Assembly (NCBI GenBank): GCA_005798775.1
Contig: SYIM01000303.1
Location: 1-40,426, forward strand
Length of the DNA stretch: 40,426 nt
Source: Burkholderiales bacterium
GTDB taxonomy: Bacteria; Pseudomonadota; Gammaproteobacteria; Burkholderiales; Burkholderiaceae_E
Direction: 5' to 3'
The position numbers and the translations under genes are program-made. Numbering within the stretch: position 1 is the stretch's first letter; each line of letters starts with the position of its first letter. Under the pieces are notes generated by a model, which saw only the letters and a list, made by a program, of their open reading frames with translations, made no database searches and was not told the origin of the DNA. Of the stretch, positions 29,742 through 38,931 are shown in pieces.

Positions 29742-30050
29742 ATGAACAAACGACGTGTATTTTTAGCCACCACCGTGTGCGGGTTTGCCGGTATCAACGT
29801 GGTGACGGTGGGCCCGGTCAGTGCCCAAACCATGTTGGCCGAGACCGATCCGCAGGCCGCTGCGCTGGGCTACAAGGCCAACACCGCTCAGGTTGATCAG
29901 AAGAAGTTTGCCAAACATAACGCCGAGCAGAAATGCGTCAACTGCCAGCTCTATCAGAGCAAAGCCGCTGATAACGGCGCATGCACGATTTTCCCTGGCA
30001 AGTTGGTCGCAGCAGCGGGTTGGTGCAGCGCTTACCAGAAGAAGGCCTGA
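29742..30050 (+). CDS. High-potential iron-sulfur protein (HiPIP) with Tat-like signal
   Basis: MNKRRVFLATTVCGFAGINVVTVGPVSAQ signal; C-X2-C-X12-C-X13-C (CVNCQLYQSKAADNGACTIFPGKLVAAAGWC), typical HiPIP C-terminus. Confidence 0.92.
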   Translation: MNKRRVFLATTVCGFAGINVVTVGPVSAQTMLAETDPQAAALGYKANTAQVDQKKFAKHNAEQKCVNCQLYQSKAADNGACTIFPGKLVAAAGWCSAYQKKA

Positions 30051-30072
30051 ACGTCTTTCTCAGGACTTCGCC

Positions 30073-31134
30073 ATGAAAATTGTTGTTCTGCCGGGCGATG
30101 GTATCGGTCCGGAAACCATGGCGGTTGCGGTTGCGGTGCTGGAGACCGCTGCGCAGCGCTTCAACCTCGACCTCACCCTCGAGCACGACCTGGCGGGGCA
30201 CGCATCGCTTAAGGTCCATGGCGCCACCGTGACTGAAGATTTGCTCGCAAAGGTCCTGCCCGCTGACGGACTCATGCTCGGCCCTATGTCCACTTATGAT
30301 TTTAAGGACGAGAGCAAGGGAGAGATCAACCCCTCAAAGTTTTTTCGAAAGCGGCTCGATCTGTTCGCCAACATCCGGCCGGCTCGAACGTTTCCTGGTA
30401 TTCCAACCATCAGCCGTCCGTTCGAGCTGGTGGTGGTGCGCGAAAATACCGAAGGGTTTTACGCTGACCGCAACGTCGAATCCGGCAACAGCGAGATCCT
30501 GGTCACCCCGGATGTGGCGATTTCCCTTCGTCGCATCACGCGCGCGTGCTGTGAGCGCGTCGCCCGAAGTGCGTTCGAAATCGCCATGCAGAGACGCCGG
30601 CGTCTCACTCTGGTGCATAAGCACAATGTGCTCAAGATCACCGACGGTATTTTCCTGGACGCGTGCCACCGGGTTGGAAAAGATTTTCCCGAGGTTGAAG
30701 TCGACGACGAGATCGTCGACGCCATGATGGCGCACGTTGTCCGTAATCCCGCACGCTTCGATGTGATCGTGACCACCAACATGTTTGGCGACATTCTGTC
30801 CGACCTAACTGCAGAGCTGTCCGGCAGCCTGGGGCTGGGCGGGTCGCTCAACGCGGGGGCGAACCACGCCATGGGTCAGGCGGCACACGGCTCGGCACCC
30901 GACATCGCGAGTCAGGATCTTGCCAACCCGTTTTCGCAGGTGGTCTCCGCAGCTATGCTGCTTGCCTGGCTGTCACAGCGAAGCGGTCATGCACAGTACC
31001 TGCTGGCCTCGCGTGCGATCGAGACCGCCATGGAGCAGTGCATTGCCGAGCAGCAGGTCACGCGCGACATCGGCGGCCGTCTGGGCACGCGCGCCGTGGG
31101 CCAAGCGCTGGTGAGGTGTCTCCGCGAGGCATAA
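30073..31134 (+). CDS. Isocitrate/isopropylmalate/tartrate dehydrogenase family protein
   Basis: MKIVVLPGDGIGPETM; VVVRENTEGFYADRN; LVHKHNVLKITDGIFLDAC; VTTNMFGDILSDLTAELSGSLGLGGSLNAG. Confidence 0.92.
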   Translation: MKIVVLPGDGIGPETMAVAVAVLETAAQRFNLDLTLEHDLAGHASLKVHGATVTEDLLAKVLPADGLMLGPMSTYDFKDESKGEINPSKFFRKRLDLFANIRPARTFPGIPTISRPFELVVVRENTEGFYADRNVESGNSEILVTPDVAISLRRITRACCERVARSAFEIAMQRRRRLTLVHKHNVLKITDGIFLDACHRVGKDFPEVEVDDEIVDAMMAHVVRNPARFDVIVTTNMFGDILSDLTAELSGSLGLGGSLNAGANHAMGQAAHGSAPDIASQDLANPFSQVVSAAMLLAWLSQRSGHAQYLLASRAIETAMEQCIAEQQVTRDIGGRLGTRAVGQALVRCLREA

Positions 31135-31176
31135 CCTCAGACCTGCGCAAGGGGTATCAACAAATGGACCTGGCGT

Positions 31177-31677
31177 TCACCCCGTCTGGCGTGGTACGCC
31201 CCGGACGCTTGCTGTTCGGCCAGGGAAAAACCGATCGACCATCATCGTGAGCGCATGGGCTTTCTGTCCGGAATCCTCGAGCAGACGCGCGCAGCCGAAG
31301 GCCATCACCGAGCGATAATCAGCCGAATGGTTGCAACCACTCTGCGCAAGGACCAGGCTGTCAAAGTGGGTGACCGTGAGACACGCGCGTTCGCCGTCCG
31401 ACAGGCTTCGAAGCATGCGGCTCGCACTACTGCGGTGCCAGTAGTGGCGCGAGCCTTCTCGCCAGAAAAGCGTGGGCGTACAAAAAGGTTGGCCGTCGAT
31501 CACGCAGGCCGCATGCGCAAGCGCCGCGGCATCCAAAAGCTGGTCCACCGTGGCGTGGTCGTAGTGACCGCGATCATGGCGGCGCCTGATGCGATTCCGG
31601 TCGCTCACCGGAGACTGTTCGGTCGATTCATCCTGCGGTTGACGGGACTCAGCCATGGAAGCCCGCTCAGAGGCCAC
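31177..31677 (-). pseudogene. Pyridoxamine 5'-phosphate oxidase-like FMN-binding protein, apparently truncated at the C-terminus
   Basis: GHYDHATVDQLLDAAALAHAACVIDGQPFCTPTLFWREGSRHYWHRSSASRMLRSL...CLTVTHFDSLVLAQSGCNHSADYRSVMAFG...FFPGR matches the PNPOx-like family, then stops after SVRGVPRQTG where homologues normally continue. Confidence 0.55.
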
Positions 31678-31813
31678 GCTTATGAGTCGTTGCTATCACC
31701 GTACCGCCAGCTGCCCGCAACCCGCGCCTGCAAGGCGCGCGTCCGAAACACCGCGCACGCAGACGATCCGGGTGTGTAATAGTCTGGTGGCCAACCTTGC
31801 ATCGGAAATCATC

Positions 31814-32545
31814 ATGGATGTGTCTTCAGCATTGCGCGCCGAACTCGCACCAACCGGTGTGCTGAGGGCGGGGATCAACCTCAGTAACTTTCTTCTGGTA
31901 CGAGGCCGTACCGAAACAGGCGACCCGGTGGGCGTTGCTCCGGACATGGCCCAGGCGCTTGCCGAAAAACTCGGCGTGGGCGTTCGCTATGTCCCGTTCC
32001 CAAGTCCAGGCGAGCTCGCCGACGCAGCGGACCAGAATATCTGGGATGTCGGCCTGATTGGGGCCGAGCCCCAACGCGCCGAGAAAATCGCATTCAGCCC
32101 TGCCTATGTCGAAATCGCGGCAACTTTCATGGTTCGCGCTGGCTCGCCTATTCAGTCCGTCGAGGACGTCGATCGGGCAGGCGTAAGGATCGCGTCCACC
32201 GCTCGCGCAGCCTACGACCTGTGGCTCGAGCGCAATATTCGTCATGCTGAGGTCATCCGCGCGACCTCCATCGATAGCGCCTACGAGGTGTTTGTCTCCA
32301 CGAACCTCGACGCACTCGCCGGGTTGAAGCCCAGGCTGTTAAGCGATGTGAAGAAACTCTCCGGTGCACGCATCCTTGAGGGCCAATTCGCATCGGTTCA
32401 GCAGGCCATCGGTACCGGCTGTGCCCATCAGGCGGGCGCAGCCTTCATTCGGTCTTTCGTTGAGGAAGCCAAACGCTCCGGGCTGGTGGCCCGCCTCATC
32501 GAAAAGCATGCCGTTCAAGGCCTTTCGGTGGCACCCCCGGCATAA
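31814..32545 (+). CDS. Type-3 (amino-acid family) solute-binding protein lacking a recognisable signal peptide
   Basis: GVLRAGINLSNFLLVRGRTETGDPVGVAPDMAQALAEKLGVGVRYVPFPSPGELADAADQNIWDVGLIGAEPQRAEKIAFSPAYVEIAATFMV. Confidence 0.82.
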   Translation: MDVSSALRAELAPTGVLRAGINLSNFLLVRGRTETGDPVGVAPDMAQALAEKLGVGVRYVPFPSPGELADAADQNIWDVGLIGAEPQRAEKIAFSPAYVEIAATFMVRAGSPIQSVEDVDRAGVRIASTARAAYDLWLERNIRHAEVIRATSIDSAYEVFVSTNLDALAGLKPRLLSDVKKLSGARILEGQFASVQQAIGTGCAHQAGAAFIRSFVEEAKRSGLVARLIEKHAVQGLSVAPPA

Positions 32546-32694
32546 CAGGCAGGTACGTCCTTCGTTTATAACCCCGATCAACGCACCCCCGCTATTGGCG
32601 CGACGCCGCAATCGTTTCGATGATAGGTGACGACCGCTTTCAGCGGGTTACGGCTGCGCCCACGCGAAGCAAGTCATCGGAAACCTAGAGCGGT

Positions 32695-34020
32695 CTACTT
32701 CGTGCGCTCGTCCATCCACTGCTTGGCATGGATGAGGGAATAGGCGTAGGTGGCTCGATGGTCAGCCTGGGCGCCGGCGCTGAAGGCCTCGCCGTTGCGC
32801 TTACCGAGCACCCACTGATAATCGACGGCAAGGCGGGTCATGAAGTCGGGAACCACTTCGTCGCGCTCGCCCAAGTAGGCTCGAAGCGGCGTGCGACTGA
32901 GCCAACGGTAGGAAGCCGCTTCGTCGAGCGCCTGGATGAAAACGCCGCGACCAAGCAGCATCTGCTCGACGAATTCGGGTCGCATCATGTCACGCGGATA
33001 GGTCGGTACGCGCTTTATGAACTCATCGAAGCTGATCATGAAGTCGAAGAGAGCCCTCGCAGTCGGAAAATACTCAGGCCTCAGGGCGTCGCGGGCCGTG
33101 CCTGAAAAGCCACGATAATTTTCCATCGCAAACAGAATATTCGACAGGCCGGTAGCGCGATAGCACGCCTCGAAGGAGCGCGGATTGGTCAGGTTACGCA
33201 TCACAACGAGCCCAACGTCGACCGCGGCGGCAGCGGTAAGTGATGCCGCAACCCGAATGCCCTCTCGCTCAAGCTTACGCAACAGAATTATGGTGTTGTA
33301 GCCGCCCTGAGACCACCCCACAGTGGCCAGCGCGCGGGACCGCTTGCCCTGCTGCTCAATAAACTTCATCGCTGCCACATAGAGATCAAATGTCGAATGC
33401 TCGATACTGTCCCGCTGCCAAAATGCGTTGGGCAGCTCGGAATCGCCAAGCCCGAAGTAGTCCGCCGCGATGACCACATAGCCCTGGCCTCCAAACTGCG
33501 ACAGGATGGGGCGTGTTTCGATCGACTGCTCGGGACGCGAGGGCACGCTGTCTTTATCGAACATAGTGCCGTGCTGATAGGAAATCACTGGCAGGGCAGT
33601 GGCGAGCGTCTCGGGAATCGCCACCAGCCCCGATGCCATCACCGAACGATTACCCATCTCAGGCACGACCGACAGATATCGCAGCCGATAGAGCTTCAAT
33701 CCGTTCACCGGCGCAGCAAACCTGCCCTTGAACTGTTCGTAGCTCATGGTAGAGCCGGTAAGAAATGCCTGCAGGTCGACCTGCGCGGTCTGCGCGAGGC
33801 GCTCCTGACTATAGGTGCCGATGAGTTCGGCAGAAAATACCTGGGGTCGCTCCCCAACAGCAGAAAACGGAGCCTAGGCTGGAGCGGTAGGGGTAGCGCC
33901 CAGCATCTGCCCTTGGGCCTGCGAAATCAGCAAGGAGTTCGCGCACAGCGCCGCTGTAATGACCCATTTGTGGCCAACCAACGCGCGCAACGCGGCGAGT
34001 AATCGCGCGAACGGAGACAC
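32695..34020 (-). pseudogene. Secreted-type alpha/beta hydrolase interrupted by an in-frame TAG at 33874-33876
   Basis: Hydrolase body 32695..33747 (YVVIAADYFGLGDSE, LATVGWSQGGYNTI). Same frame upstream reads ...ALVGHKWVITAALCANSLLISQAQGQMLGATPTAPA*APFSAVGERPQVFSAELIGTYSQERLAQTAQVDLQAFLTGSTMSYEQF. GTG at 34020 is a plausible start. Confidence 0.7.
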
Positions 34021-34189
34021 GGCGAAAGACTCCAGCAAATGACCAAGGGGCGACCGCACACATTCGACGTATCGCGGATTATCCGATAGGGTCCGGTACT
34101 CGCGGAAGGCCACGCGGCAACAACCCCGCCTGGATGCGCGATTCGAAACAAGGCGCACGCACCGCCCTCAACTGGCAACGACTCGCCGG

Positions 34190-34219
34190 TTGACGGCCTT
34201 CTCCACACTCCGGCAATAT
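34190..34219 (+). promoter_or_regulatory. Candidate promoter upstream of the carbamoyltransferase
   Basis: TTGACG-18 nt-CAATAT, about 178 nt before the ATG. Confidence 0.35.
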
Positions 34220-34396
34220 CAAGCGGCGAGCAAACAAACCTTATCGGTGAGGCACAATCGTGAATCGAGACTTTCATGGGGCCTCGGGGGCGGCTATCGT
34301 CGCGACCTGCACTGCGACCCGAATGGCCCGATGGCCTTCCTTGTCGCCAAGTCGTTACCCGCCGGCTGATTTTTCAAGCACAGTACCGTACGGCTA

Positions 34397-35923
34397 ATGA
34401 AGCTTCTGGCCATTGCTGTCGTCGCGCACGACGCCAACGCAGCCTATTTTGATGGTGACCGCGTTCACTACGTGAAGTTCGAACGGCCGCGACAGGAAAA
34501 GCGCTTCAGTTTTCAATCTCCCCCTGACTGGTACGCCGAGACCGAAGCGGTATTTGGGATGGACGTCTCCCAGATCGACCATATCGCGGTTACGTTTGAT
34601 CCGTCTGCACTTCCGGCTTCGGTGAGGCGTCATCTGTCGCCCGACGCGCTGCGACGCCTTGCATCGGGTCAGTCGCTCGCCGAACCGCTTGCGCCAGAGA
34701 TCTGCGCGTATCTGCGGGCGCCCTCTGCAACCTGGCTGAGCCATCATTTCTGTCATGCGCTGAGCGGCTGGATGATCGAGCCCACGCCGATTGCACTTCG
34801 ATTCGTGATCGATGGCTTAGGCGACGGAAGACCCTGGAGTGTGTACCGCGGCGGTAAGACGATCGCGGCTGGCGATATCCGTAACGGCTCGATCGGCTGG
34901 GGGATTCGCGAGGCGGGTAAGGCGCTGGGGATCAAGGCCGCGCACTTCAATGACATCGCCGGTAAGGTGATGGGGGTTCAGGCTTATGGCCGAATCGACG
35001 AAGGCTATCTCGACACGCTTCGCAAGCTCGAATTCGATCGCCTGGACGAAATCTGGTCATTACAAGGATGGTTGCGCTGGAAACATGATCCAACGATCGC
35101 CAGGCTCACGCTTCTCGACTGGGTGGCCACGGTCCACCATCGGACGGCGGAATGGTTAATCGATTTTTTCTCGAGTCATGCGCTGCCGTCCGAACCCGTT
35201 GTTTACTCTGGCGGAGTTGCGCAGAACGTTATCTGGAACTCGGCGTTGCGAAGCCACTTTCCAAACCTGTTTATCGCGCCGCATTGTTCCGATGAAGGGC
35301 TCAGCCTCGGCGCGCTCGAGTGGCTAAGACAGCGTCATGCCCTACCGCCGCTATCGTTTGCCGCCTTCCCGTTCGCCCAAGCCGATACCGATGTGCCGGC
35401 GCCCTCGGACGACACCGTCGAGGAAGTCGCGCAATTGCTCGCAGCGGGCAAGGTGATCGGCTGGTATCAGGGGCATGGCGAAATTGGCCCACGGGCGCTG
35501 GGTCATCGGTCCATTTTGATGGATCCCAGACTCGCGGATGGACGCGCCAGAATTGATCGTATCAAACGGCGCGAGCCGTTTCGGCCCTATGGCGCATCGG
35601 TACTCACTGAAGACTTCGGCCGGTATTTCGAGGGCTCGTCAGATCCCTTCATGCTCTATTCATGCAAGGTGGTTGGGCAGCCACTTCCAGCAATCCGGCA
35701 TATCGACGGCAGTTGCCGGGTGCAGCGCGTAGAGCGTAGCCCGCAGCCGTTGCGAGCGCTACTAGAGCGATTTCGAGCCCTGACAGGCTGCAGCGTTTTG
35801 CTCAACACCAGTCTGAATGTCGCGGGTAAGCCGCTCGCTGCGCACCCAAACCACGCTACGCAGCTTTTTTTGGAGTCGCCGCTCGATGCGGTCTGCGTCG
35901 GCAACGCGATTCACCGCCGCTGA
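34397..35923 (+). CDS. NodU/TobZ/CmcH-type O-carbamoyltransferase
   Basis: HHFCHALSGW, GKALGIKAAHFNDIAGKVMGVQAYGR, VVYSGGVAQNVIWNSAL, GWYQGHGEIGPRALGHRSILMDPR, EPFRPYGASVLTEDFGRYF, LLNTSLNVAGKPL. Confidence 0.92.
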   Translation: MKLLAIAVVAHDANAAYFDGDRVHYVKFERPRQEKRFSFQSPPDWYAETEAVFGMDVSQIDHIAVTFDPSALPASVRRHLSPDALRRLASGQSLAEPLAPEICAYLRAPSATWLSHHFCHALSGWMIEPTPIALRFVIDGLGDGRPWSVYRGGKTIAAGDIRNGSIGWGIREAGKALGIKAAHFNDIAGKVMGVQAYGRIDEGYLDTLRKLEFDRLDEIWSLQGWLRWKHDPTIARLTLLDWVATVHHRTAEWLIDFFSSHALPSEPVVYSGGVAQNVIWNSALRSHFPNLFIAPHCSDEGLSLGALEWLRQRHALPPLSFAAFPFAQADTDVPAPSDDTVEEVAQLLAAGKVIGWYQGHGEIGPRALGHRSILMDPRLADGRARIDRIKRREPFRPYGASVLTEDFGRYFEGSSDPFMLYSCKVVGQPLPAIRHIDGSCRVQRVERSPQPLRALLERFRALTGCSVLLNTSLNVAGKPLAAHPNHATQLFLESPLDAVCVGNAIHRR

Positions 35924-36453
35924 TCCGCTTGCATCGGGTTGATATCCGGGATCAGATTCAGGTTGAGCACCAGACGCGCCGAACAGTCTGTGCAGGAAGC
36001 ACCAGTGTGCCGAAGATTAGCGTTAAAGATCACCAATCGGTTGGCGGCGCTCGCAACGCGTGTCCCGTCTTCAAACAGCGTGTAGCCGTTATTGTCGTTC
36101 AGGTAATAAATCGCGGTCAGTGCATTGCGGTGCCGCGTATCGACATGAAGGCCGTACTCCAGATGGCGCGGCCGGCCCGGTGTCCGGTTGAGCTTGGCCT
36201 TGATCAGCCGCATGGGTCCGAACCAGCTTAGCACCGGCGCGATGACCGGCAGAAACGGGGAACGGTAAAGACTGCGGTTTCGCCACGCGTAGAAGCCGTG
36301 TACGAATTGCAGGTTGTCTTCAGAATCCAGCCCCGGAAACTTTCCCCGCAGGATTTCGCTTCGTTCCCATGGAAACGATTCGGACCGCACCGCCTCGAGG
36401 ATCCCTTGCAGGGCCTCGGGGCTCAACAGCGCATCAATGATTCTTAGAGTCAT
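35911..36453 (-). CDS. Putative 2-oxoglutarate/Fe(II) oxygenase
   Basis: LEYGLHVDTRHRNALTAIYYLNDNNGYTLFEDGTRVASAANRLVIFNANLRHTGASCTDCSARLVLNLNL: H-x-D, distal H and downstream R. Confidence 0.82.
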   Translation of the reverse strand: MTLRIIDALLSPEALQGILEAVRSESFPWERSEILRGKFPGLDSEDNLQFVHGFYAWRNRSLYRSPFLPVIAPVLSWFGPMRLIKAKLNRTPGRPRHLEYGLHVDTRHRNALTAIYYLNDNNGYTLFEDGTRVASAANRLVIFNANLRHTGASCTDCSARLVLNLNLIPDINPMQADQRR

Positions 36454-36531
36454 GAGCTTGGTGAATGCCGGTAGGGATTTAAGAAGGGCTGCGGGAATCG
36501 CCGGACGAAAAGTGCTGGGGCGGCAAATCGG

Positions 36532-36560
36532 TTGGCCAGACTCACAACGTTGGCTATAGT
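36532..36560 (+). promoter_or_regulatory. Candidate sigma70-like promoter for the first GNAT gene
   Basis: TTGGCC-17 nt-TATAGT in the divergent gap 36454-36637. Confidence 0.5.
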
Positions 36561-36637
36561 CTGCGCCTTAGCGCTCGCAGGGCGGGGAGTTTGGCACGCC
36601 GCACCGATGCGCTCCCATTCCGTGGCTCAAATCCCTG

Positions 36638-37456
36638 ATGAATGCACTTGTCGATTCAGTTGCCCCTGACCTGCGCGCCGTATCGGCGTGGGCGGCGCGG
36701 TTACGCCAGAGCGAGGGGGCTGAAGCGGCTTGCCTGGCACTGCAGTCGCTCTGCGAACGCTACCCAGCCAACGCCGCGCTGGCCGCGCTTTACGAGTGGA
36801 ACGACCCGCTCTGGTGGCACAGCTTCCATTTCGGAGCGATCCAGCTTGAGCGGCGGGGTCCCCAGCATTTTGATTTTGTATGGTCGGTCGTTCAGAACCG
36901 GGAGTTCGCGCGCAAGCTCAAACAGATTCCTGGTGAACTGACCCCTGCCGCCGTGCTGGACAACCTGGACCAGGACGCGATTTCACTCCTTTCCGAGCGC
37001 CACAACATCCAGTGGGTAGTTTTTCGCGGAGAGGTTCCGATCGGCCTTTCAATGTTCGTCAATATCAATTTCAGGAACCGGACGGCGGAGCAGATCATGG
37101 GTATTCTGCCGGGGTTCGATACATCGTTTTTGGTGGGCGATGCGTACTGCGCAAGTCTGCTGTTCGCGTTTAATTGCTTAGGCCTGAACAAGGTTCAGGG
37201 GCTGATTTATTCCAGCAATGAATCGATCGCACTCCAGCAGGAGCGCCTGGGTTTCCGGCGCGAGGGGCTCCTGCGCAAAGCCATCTGGGATGAGGAAACC
37301 AACCAGTACAAAGATCTGGTTCAGATTGCGCTGTTAAGAGAAGAGTTTGTCACGAACCGGGTTCTGCAGCGCCATATTCGCCGACAGCCGCACGCTCCGC
37401 TCCTCGATCGCTTCAGGAGCTTTGCCCGCCCGCCCCTGAAGCCAACTCCGGGATAA
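36638..37456 (+). CDS. GNAT-family acetyltransferase, paralogue 1 (272 aa)
   Basis: WVVFRGEVPIGLSMFVNINFRNRTAEQIMGILPGFDTSFLVGDAYCASLLFAFNCLGLNKVQGLIYSSNESIALQQERLGFRREGLLRKAIWDEETNQYKDLVQIALLREEF. Confidence 0.83.
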   Translation: MNALVDSVAPDLRAVSAWAARLRQSEGAEAACLALQSLCERYPANAALAALYEWNDPLWWHSFHFGAIQLERRGPQHFDFVWSVVQNREFARKLKQIPGELTPAAVLDNLDQDAISLLSERHNIQWVVFRGEVPIGLSMFVNINFRNRTAEQIMGILPGFDTSFLVGDAYCASLLFAFNCLGLNKVQGLIYSSNESIALQQERLGFRREGLLRKAIWDEETNQYKDLVQIALLREEFVTNRVLQRHIRRQPHAPLLDRFRSFARPPLKPTPG

Positions 37457-38125
37457 AACGCGACAGGTAGCCCAGGGTGAGGTCGTGCGAGATGATGATG
37501 CGTTCTGACGTTCCGCGATGTAAAACCGAGTGCGGATAAGGCCCCCATCCTTGAACGCCAGGAGCTTGCCCTGTTTCCACGTGCGGGTTTCGTCCCCGAC
37601 CGTGATGCTGCAACCGGGGTCATCCTGAAGGCAAAGGTGGATGCGCAAAAATTCCGATGTCCATCCCCGATGCGGATGAATGATCGAGCCAGGAATCAGG
37701 CGGCTCACAAATACGTTTCGCAGGGCCCCTTGCTGCTCCAGCCCCGAAATCAAACCCGAAACACGTGGGAGCCTGCTGCGGAACATACGAACCAGCGGTT
37801 CGATATTCATCGACAGCTGCGACTTCGAGAGCTCGATATGCTCGCCTTGAAAGATCGACAGCGGAAATGCATCCCAGGTGTTGTCGTAGAGGCTGTCGAA
37901 ATGCGGGATCTTGTATTTCGGGTAAGGCATGAAGGGCCTGAACTTTGCAATGAAGCCCAGGATCTCCTGCCGGATAGCATCAGCCTGATTCTCGAGCTCA
38001 ACGCACCACGGCACGCGATGCAGCTCCTGGTGCCAAAAAGCCGGTTCGTTCACCGCTCGCGGCGCTTCAGGCGAGCGGGTACCCGACACCTGTCCGCTCG
38101 ACACCTTTTCATCAGGGTCAGTCAT
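37413..38125 (-). pseudogene. Aspartyl/asparaginyl beta-hydroxylase-like protein, frameshifted near 37540
   Basis: MTDPDEKV...SRLIPGSIIHPHRGWTSEFLRIHLCLQDDPGCSITVGDETRTWKQGKLLAFKDG in the frame of ORF 37334..38203, then the conserved C-terminus PYPHSVLHRGTSERIIISHDLTLGYLSRFIPEL continues in the frame of ORF 37413..37613. Confidence 0.78.
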
Positions 38126-38256
38126 ACAGTGGATGCGCGTGAATGTGCTGTGGCCTGCCAGCTTGCCGGATGCCGCCCAGGATCGCAACCACCTGCGGTC
38201 CACCGAGGGTAGTTCACAGCGTTTCCCCTAACATCGCTTAGGAAATAGAGGTTGCC

Positions 38257-38922
38257 ATGCCGGATGCCGGTACCGTTCCGGTCATATCGTTGAACGTGCT
38301 GAGCGCGGACGAGTGCGCGCGCTGGACAGCCGAGGTTCTTTCGCTGAAGTCACACTGGACCGCTCGCGACCCGGATCTGCCGTTTTTCACGCCGGGACTT
38401 GCGGCCTACTGTGACGCTTCGCCTGAAGAAGCCAATCCACCTTATCGGGTCGACTCGTATCGTCAATGGAACAATCGGCTCCTCGTTACACACTTCGGCG
38501 GCTTGCTTGAACAGTGCTGTCAGGCGCTCGCGTCGGCGACCGGGGTACCCGCCGTATGCCCTGGGGGCCACGCCGCAATTCCCGGGTTTCACATCCACTT
38601 GCCTCATCCGGTATTCGCCAATGACATTGCCAGCCAGCACGTTGATCTTCAGTTTCAACGCATTTTTGCGGCGACTGATCCCGATCCGGGCGAAGTCCTA
38701 ACCTTTACGCTCCCGGTTTCGATGCCCACCGGCGCTGCGCTTCGGATTTGGCATTCAGACCACCAGTCTTCGGTGTATCCCTACCAGCTCGGGAAAATGA
38801 CGATTCACAGCGGGTTGAGTCTGCATCAAGCCGTGATCAACCCGCATGGCGAGCCGGTTCCGCGGATCATGCTGCAGGGGCATGGATTACGCCTTGAAGC
38901 AAAGTGGAACTTGTATTGGTGA
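38257..38922 (+). CDS. Putative non-heme Fe(II) dioxygenase (2OG-like)
   Basis: GFHIHLPHPVFANDIASQHVDLQFQ...IHSGLSLHQAVINPHGEPVPRIMLQGHG: H-x-D, distal H, downstream R. Specific family not identified. Confidence 0.62.
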   Translation: MPDAGTVPVISLNVLSADECARWTAEVLSLKSHWTARDPDLPFFTPGLAAYCDASPEEANPPYRVDSYRQWNNRLLVTHFGGLLEQCCQALASATGVPAVCPGGHAAIPGFHIHLPHPVFANDIASQHVDLQFQRIFAATDPDPGEVLTFTLPVSMPTGAALRIWHSDHQSSVYPYQLGKMTIHSGLSLHQAVINPHGEPVPRIMLQGHGLRLEAKWNLYW

Positions 38923-38931
38923 CGGGCTCTG

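Noticed and set aside
29742-30050. HiPIP as evidence of phototrophy
   Set aside because: HiPIPs also occur in non-phototrophic betaproteobacteria; no puf/bch genes in the window.
31255-31779. Plus-strand 174-aa ORF
   Set aside because: Antisense to the PNPOx-like coding frame, which carries recognisable family motifs; no motif of its own.
32632-32695. Terminator between the SBP and the hydrolase (GACCGCT...AGCGGTC)
   Set aside because: Only about 7 bp of pairing across a roughly 45-nt loop and no adjoining U-tract.
33874-33876. Genome-wide TAG recoding as explanation for the split hydrolase
   Set aside because: TAG is used as an ordinary terminal stop elsewhere in the window (glnE at 13878-13880; SnoaL-like gene at 18040-18042).
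34397-35923. Nodulation gene nodU
   Set aside because: The family also includes antibiotic and other O-carbamoyltransferases; no nodABC or nod-box-like context is present.
37530-37550. Programmed -1 frameshift site in the Asp-hydroxylase-like gene
   Set aside because: T GGG GGC does not give good re-pairing in the -1 frame (GGG to UGG), and no clear stimulator was identified; a single-G loss is simpler.
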